Shown here: in pieces, positions 30,359 to 33,501 of the stretch
How the letters are laid out: each line of letters starts with the position of its first letter
Position numbering within the stretch: the stretch's first letter is position 1
DNA from: a virus
Strand: one strand, 5' to 3'
Virus record (IMG/VR): IMGVR_UViG_3300009159_000181
Coordinates: 1-33,501 of that record
DNA length: 33,501 nt
Position numbers and translations under genes: made by a program
The notes under the pieces: generated by a model
Seen by the model: the letters and a program-made list of their open reading frames with translations, nothing else
The model's database searches: none
Told to the model about the DNA's origin: nothing

Positions 30359-30544
30359 ATACATATCAAAGGGCTAAACCCCTCCGATGTTGATGTAGAT
30401 GACGAGGCCTTGTGTGCTAGTTCAACACGTAAGCTGAGACTAATTCATAATGACGACAATGAAGAACTCTCAGATTACGTAAAGACTAGACTACTAGTTG
30501 CTCGTGCCTTGGCAATGAAGAAGCACAAAGAAGTTTGGGGGTAA
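30359..30544 (+). CDS. Small phage protein with unresolved start codon
   Basis: The frame codes for a coherent charged protein (KGLNPSDVDVDDEALCASS, then RKLRLIHNDDNEELSDY and LLVARALAMKKHKEVWG), ending in a stop at 30542-30544. No ATG, GTG or TTG lies in the 50 bases between the previous stop and this block. ATA at 30359, nine bases after AAGG (30346-30349), would give 61 residues. TTG 30407 would lose the conserved-looking start. Longer reading inside the secreted gene is possible but is low complexity. The coordinates follow the ATA choice, which is tentative. Confidence 0.5.
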   Translation: MHIKGLNPSDVDVDDEALCASSTRKLRLIHNDDNEELSDYVKTRLLVARALAMKKHKEVWG

Positions 30545-30560
30545 TACCCCAAACTTTTTT
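30531..30560 (+). terminator. Rho-independent terminator overlapping a stop codon
   Basis: AAGTTTGGGG (30531-30540), loop GTAATA, CCCCAAACTT and a T run. The stop codon lies in the loop. The next promoter starts two bases later. Confidence 0.92.
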
Positions 30561-30561
30561 C

Positions 30562-30590
30562 TTGACTGCGCCGCAGTAAAGTGATAAAAT
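30562..30590 (+). promoter_or_regulatory. Sigma70-type promoter, leaderless
   Basis: TTGACT (30562-30567), 17 bases, TAAAAT (30585-30590). ATG 30596 lies five bases after the -10 box. Confidence 0.8.
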
Positions 30591-30595
30591 ATAGT

Positions 30596-31159
30596 ATGAC
30601 TGACATATCTCGTAGCCCCAACCGTGGAACCTTTCATCTTGAAAACTATCTTGCACGTAAGGCAGAATTAAGCGAAGAACCCAGTGATGCTTACATCGAA
30701 CTGTTTAAAACAATGACAGAACAGAAAATAGAGCAAGAACAAGATCCAGAATGGCAACAAGATAATCTTGAATACGATTTGCGTACCAGCGTAATGATCA
30801 AAGAAAAGTGCCGAGAGAAATCTTATGCACAGAATTTATATGCGGCACTGTGCAATATGCAGTGGCAAAGAATAGACGTATTTCCTATACTAACGGATCA
30901 ATACTGGTCTTGTAGTTGGCGTTATGCCGGCGGAATAATTGCAGATATTCGCGAAGAAGGTGACTACATTGATTGGTACTGTAGTGGCATTCGTGGCAGT
31001 GATCTTGGCGATTTTGAATTTAATAATCTCACACAAGAACAGCAAATGGAATACAAAACCCAGATGGCCTATGTGAGTGAAGGTATCGTGACCATCGAGA
31101 TCAAGGAAGACCTTAAGACCTTGGGTTGGCAACCCGAAGAATGGTCAGACACAGAGTAA
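30596..31159 (+). CDS. Phage protein of unknown function
   Basis: 187 residues from ATG 30596; an in-frame GTG at 30581 is within the -10 region and is rejected. The protein is acidic with many aromatic residues (CSWRYAGGIIADIREEGDYIDWYCSG). It has Cys residues but no recognisable metal motif. Its leaderless early promoter and isolation between a terminator and another promoter make it a stand-alone early gene. Function not recognised. Confidence 0.65.
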   Translation: MTDISRSPNRGTFHLENYLARKAELSEEPSDAYIELFKTMTEQKIEQEQDPEWQQDNLEYDLRTSVMIKEKCREKSYAQNLYAALCNMQWQRIDVFPILTDQYWSCSWRYAGGIIADIREEGDYIDWYCSGIRGSDLGDFEFNNLTQEQQMEYKTQMAYVSEGIVTIEIKEDLKTLGWQPEEWSDTE

Positions 31160-31176
31160 AACGGCAAAATTAGTCG

Positions 31177-31205
31177 TTGCTTTTTCTAAAGAGATTCTAT
31201 ATAAT
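31177..31205 (+). promoter_or_regulatory. Sigma70-type promoter of the HTH gene
   Basis: TTGCTT (31177-31182), 17 bases, TATAAT (31200-31205). The leader of about 40 bases includes CTGTAG/AACAGC-type partial repeats and AAGGAG (31239-31244) before ATG 31253. Confidence 0.85.
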
Positions 31206-31252
31206 AGATAAATGCTGTAGAAAACAGCTACTTAATTTAAGGAGATTTTCAA

Positions 31253-31522
31253 ATGCAAGTTATTTCAACTAAAACCAAAACCCACAAACTTCTTACCGCT
31301 TTGCAAGCTGGTGAAGTTTTGACTGCTAGTCAAATTGCCAAGCGTTTCAGTATCGGCAACCCAACTGCCGAAGTTAGCCGCATCCGTCACGCCGGCTTTG
31401 TTGTTTATGCTAACAAGCGTACAGCAGGTAACGGTGTTCGCGTTACTGAGTATCGCACTGGTAAAGCTAGCCGTGCAATCATTGCCGCTGGTTACAAAGC
31501 AATGGCCAAGGGTTTAGTCTAA
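31253..31522 (+). CDS. Helix-turn-helix DNA-binding protein
   Basis: 89 residues. KLLTALQAGEVLTASQIAKRF, then GNPTAEVSRIRHAGF is a helix-turn-helix with a following wing (VVYANKRTAGNGVRVTEYR). The basic C-terminus suits DNA binding. It has a strong promoter and ribosome-binding site and its own terminator. An 18-bp palindrome overlaps its stop codon and could be its own operator. Target genes are not known; the three promoters with CGG/CCG repeats are candidates. Confidence 0.75.
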   Translation: MQVISTKTKTHKLLTALQAGEVLTASQIAKRFSIGNPTAEVSRIRHAGFVVYANKRTAGNGVRVTEYRTGKASRAIIAAGYKAMAKGLV

Positions 31523-31534
31523 TTTAAATTAGAC
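31517..31534 (+). repeat. Perfect 18-bp palindrome at the stop of the HTH gene
   Basis: GTCTAATTTAAATTAGAC, fully symmetric, spanning the stop codon and lying just before the terminator. Candidate binding site for a dimeric regulator. Confidence 0.7.
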
Positions 31535-31542
31535 GCTTGTTT

Positions 31543-31568
31543 AAAAAGGACCTTCGGGTCCTTTTTTT
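31543..31568 (+). terminator. Rho-independent terminator
   Basis: AAAAAGGACC, tetraloop TTCG, GGTCC and seven T residues. Immediately followed by the next -35 box. Confidence 0.95.
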
Positions 31569-31569
31569 C

Positions 31570-31598
31570 TTGACCAAATCGTTAAATACTGTTATAAT
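31570..31598 (+). promoter_or_regulatory. Sigma70-type promoter of the phosphoesterase, leaderless
   Basis: TTGACC (31570-31575), 17 bases, TATAAT (31593-31598). ATG 31605 lies six bases after the -10 box. Confidence 0.87.
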
Positions 31599-31604
31599 AA
31601 CATT

Positions 31605-32417
31605 ATGAAAATCCATCTTGTCAGCGACCTACATTTAGAGTTTGGCTATCAAACATTGCCCGGCGGTGATGTGTTGATCTTGGCCGGGGACGTCTGCGAG
31701 GTGCGTAGCCTCCACAGAGAATTCCATCAGACTAAATTACTGGATCGTGAACCCGGTGCATTCAGGTGTGCTGATTTCTTTGAATTCGAGTGCGCCAAGT
31801 ACGAAAAAGTTTTTATGGTTATGGGTAACCACGAACACTACCACGGTAGGTTTGACAAGACCTACAGCCAACTCAAAGACCTACTGCCGGCCCACGTGAC
31901 TTTGTTGGAAAAGGAATGCTTTGAATATCAAGGCGTGTTGTTCCTTGGTGGCACCTTGTGGACTGACCTTAACCGCGGTGATCCTATCACCGTGTGGACC
32001 ATAAGGCAAATGATGAATGACTACAAGGTTGTTCAGCATCACTATGCAGAACGGAATCTGTACCACAAGTTGACCCCAGATGTTACTGTAAACGAGCATC
32101 GCAAGACCTTGCAGTATTTTAAGTTTATGTTGGAAGAACGTCGAGATATGCCCGTTGTGGTTATTACTCATATGTCTCCTAGCTTTATGAGCGTTAACGA
32201 AAAGTACAAACACGAAACTACTTCCAATGGTGGTTACGCCAGCGAGCTCAGTGAGTTCATCTTGGACCATCCTAACATCAAGGTGTGGGTCCACGGTCAT
32301 ATGCACGATCCTGTTGATTACCAAATTGGCGAGACTCGTGTACTGGCTAATCCACGCGGCTATGTTCCCTACGAGGAACGCAACGGCTTCAACCCTGACC
32401 TGTACTTTGAGGTGTAA
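31605..32417 (+). CDS. Calcineurin-like metallophosphoesterase
   Basis: 270 residues. The metallophosphoesterase motifs run in order: SDLHLEF (D8, H10), LAGDV (D29), MGNHEHY (N75, H76), ITHMSP and VHGHMHD. These residues bind two metals in the active site. Substrates in this family include nucleotides, DNA ends, phosphoproteins and small phosphoesters, so the exact reaction cannot be stated. In phages similar enzymes can act on nucleotides or host modifications. It is a single-gene early unit bounded by terminators on both sides. Confidence 0.9.
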   Translation: MKIHLVSDLHLEFGYQTLPGGDVLILAGDVCEVRSLHREFHQTKLLDREPGAFRCADFFEFECAKYEKVFMVMGNHEHYHGRFDKTYSQLKDLLPAHVTLLEKECFEYQGVLFLGGTLWTDLNRGDPITVWTIRQMMNDYKVVQHHYAERNLYHKLTPDVTVNEHRKTLQYFKFMLEERRDMPVVVITHMSPSFMSVNEKYKHETTSNGGYASELSEFILDHPNIKVWVHGHMHDPVDYQIGETRVLANPRGYVPYEERNGFNPDLYFEV

Positions 32418-32444
32418 AAGTAGTACTTTTTAGTACTACTTTTT
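32416..32444 (+). terminator. Rho-independent terminator overlapping the stop codon
   Basis: AAAAGTAGTAC, loop TTTTTA, GTACTACTTTTT. The stem core matches the terminator at 26315-26336. Confidence 0.9.
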
Positions 32445-32460
32445 GTTGTATTTTTACAAC
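32445..32460 (+). repeat. Small hairpin between terminator and promoter
   Basis: GTTGTA, TTTT, TACAAC: a 6-bp perfect stem directly after the terminator. Confidence 0.5.
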
Positions 32461-32463
32461 AAA

Positions 32464-32499
32464 ATTTCGGTTGACACTCTGCCCGAAATGCGCTATAAT
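32464..32499 (+). promoter_or_regulatory. Sigma70 promoter with inverted repeat around the -35 box
   Basis: TTGACA (32471-32476), 17 bases, TATAAT (32494-32499). ATTTCGG and CCGAAAT flank the -35 box. The layout repeats that at 26788 and in part that at 26420. AGGAG (32520-32524) precedes ATG 32531. Confidence 0.88.
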
Positions 32500-32530
32500 A
32501 CTTACATACAGACACACAAAGGAGCTCAAA

Positions 32531-32707
32531 ATGCAAATAACTACAGCTATTGCCCAACTCAACAAAGAGTGCGAATTTTTGGGTATTGGTATGTTAGAAC
32601 TGTTACAAGACATCAAACAACACGGTTCTATGGTTTACAGTGAACGCACAATGATTGCCTATCGTGCGTTTATGTGCGAAGGTTCTAAAATGTTTGCCCC
32701 AGTTTAA
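32531..32707 (+). CDS. Small protein of unknown function
   Basis: 58 residues. ATG 32531 is fixed by AGGAG; longer in-frame extensions start inside the promoter. Helical with several Met and Cys residues (QLNKECEFLGIGMLELLQDIK). No motif is recognised. It begins a co-transcribed run with the next three genes. Confidence 0.65.
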   Translation: MQITTAIAQLNKECEFLGIGMLELLQDIKQHGSMVYSERTMIAYRAFMCEGSKMFAPV

Positions 32708-32722
32708 TACAAAGGAGTCACC

Positions 32723-33007
32723 GTGGAACAACTTACTAACATCCAGCAAATCAACTCTGCCATTATGTTTGGTAACCTAACCAACACAGAATTGTCCAGT
32801 GTAATCAGTGCCGTGCAGTATGCTCGTGCTCAGATGACCAAGCAAAAGATTCGTTCTTTTGTCAAAGGCGATACTGTTAAGTTTACCAGCAACCGCAATG
32901 GTATAACCTACACCGGCACCGTCCGCAAAGTTGCCATTAAGTTTATCACAGTGGACACTGGTTCATTGTTGTACAAGGTTCCTGCAAATATGTTGGAAGC
33001 GGTCTAA
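32723..33007 (+). CDS. Small phage protein with SH3-like C-terminal half
   Basis: 94 residues from GTG 32723, with AAGGAG just upstream. The N-terminal half is helical; the C-terminal half (FVKGDTVKFTSNRNG, then GTVRKVAIKFITVDT and VPANML) looks like a KOW/SH3-type barrel. Similar small proteins occur in T4-like phages as far as I recall. Its stop overlaps the next ATG (TAATG). Function unknown. Confidence 0.65.
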   Translation: MEQLTNIQQINSAIMFGNLTNTELSSVISAVQYARAQMTKQKIRSFVKGDTVKFTSNRNGITYTGTVRKVAIKFITVDTGSLLYKVPANMLEAV

Positions 33008-33234
33008 TGCGCCTAAACGATATACTCCAATGGACTGGGGCGGTGTTCATTATCATAGGACACATCTTCAATTCCATTGGGCCCAGTGTTTACCCTTATA
33101 ACATAGTGGCATTCACCTTGGGCACTGTGGCCTTTATGACCTGGGCCGTGTTGGTTAAAAACCGGCCTCAAACAATAGTCAATGTTGTGGCAATCGTTAC
33201 TTGCTTAATTGGCCTAGTCACTGCCTGGAAATAA
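33007..33234 (+). CDS. Small three-helix membrane protein
   Basis: 75 residues with three hydrophobic spans at about 8-26, 33-51 and 57-73 (TGAVFIIIGHIF, AFTLGTVAFMTW, VAIVTCLIGLV). It starts in the previous stop codon. Inner-membrane location is likely. No transporter signature is seen. It could be an early membrane effector; the role is not known. Confidence 0.7.
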   Translation: MRLNDILQWTGAVFIIIGHIFNSIGPSVYPYNIVAFTLGTVAFMTWAVLVKNRPQTIVNVVAIVTCLIGLVTAWK

Positions 33235-33235
33235 A

Positions 33236-33499
33236 ATGAATGAACGAATTAAAGAACTTATGGAGCAGGCTGGGCTATACGATTTCGTAATCGAGTCTAT
33301 GGGCATTAATGAAGAAATGCAAAAGTTCGCCGAGTTGATTGTGGAAGAATGTGTTGAGTTGTGCGAAACAGCGGCCTATGCTCCTAGGCCGGCCCTAAAT
33401 CCAACGCCAGTGGAACAATATGCCTTCATCATTGGTGAAGGTAATATGGCAGTAAACTTGGCTAAACAGATTCGAAAACATTTCGGAGTTGAAGAATGA
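33236..33499 (+). CDS. Small phage protein of the NERIKEL family
   Basis: 87 residues, starting MNERIKELMEQAG, with EKFAELIVEECVE-like helix (KFAELIVEECVELCE) and ending IRKHFGV. This arrangement is very common in short proteins of tailed phages, without known function. The start lies one base after the previous stop. The stop overlaps an ATG at 33496, where another gene begins and runs off the window after two codons. Confidence 0.7.
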   Translation: MNERIKELMEQAGLYDFVIESMGINEEMQKFAELIVEECVELCETAAYAPRPALNPTPVEQYAFIIGEGNMAVNLAKQIRKHFGVEE

Positions 33500-33501
33500 A
33501 C

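Overview
The window is a dense, single-strand stretch of a tailed-phage genome. Essentially all coding sequence is on the + strand, genes abut or overlap by a few bases, and no gene-free gap exceeds about 140 bases. The gene set points to a T4-like myovirus: a Toprim primase overlapping a DnaB-type helicase, class Ia ribonucleotide reductase with glutaredoxin, a gp30-like ATP-dependent DNA ligase, collagen-like and beta-helix fibre proteins, and NATAAATA/CTAAATA late-promoter-like boxes. The IscU and IscA proteins closely resemble those of beta/gammaproteobacteria and the early promoters match the sigma70 consensus. A proteobacterial, probably aquatic, host is therefore likely, but this is inference.

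Layout. 1-3973: receptor-contact proteins, namely the end of a collagen-like fibre protein and an 1127-residue glycine-rich, LamG-containing adhesin. 3980-6532: primase and helicase. 6586-11316: a small protein, two low-complexity or LysM proteins, and a divergent ligase-fold protein. 11362-14509: small, probably structural or head-associated proteins and a coiled-coil membrane protein. 14521-15202: iscU-iscA. 15256-15939: a PD-(D/E)XK (MGME1-like) nuclease. 15966-17534: a beta-helix tailspike. 18068-22187: nrdA, a two-repeat protein, nrdB and a glutaredoxin. 22189-25001: an Sm-like protein, an M15 peptidase and a structural protein. 25093-25701: a membrane-anchored SleB-type hydrolase. 25739 to the end: many short, mostly early-type genes, each small cluster with its own sigma70 promoter. 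These include a GIY-YIG protein, a SWIM zinc finger protein, DNA ligase, an AbrB-like protein, a secreted Ala/Pro/Lys protein, a helix-turn-helix protein and a metallophosphoesterase.

Two regulatory classes are visible. Nine good sigma70 promoters drive replication, nuclease and small early genes. In five of them the ATG lies only 5-6 bases after the -10 box, so the mRNA should be leaderless. AT-rich T4-late-like boxes precede virion and lysis genes. Three early promoters also carry CGG/CCG half-sites around the -35 box, a candidate operator.

Two further patterns stand out. Five proteins start with a similar short tag, roughly M(R/K)xxE/N..(L/I/V)xE. It resembles the T4 capsid-targeting sequence cut by the prohead protease and may mark proteins packaged in the head. 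Second, the phage carries a complete-looking IscU scaffold and A-type carrier next to its nucleotide and DNA metabolism genes, with the two reading frames overlapping by 53 bases.
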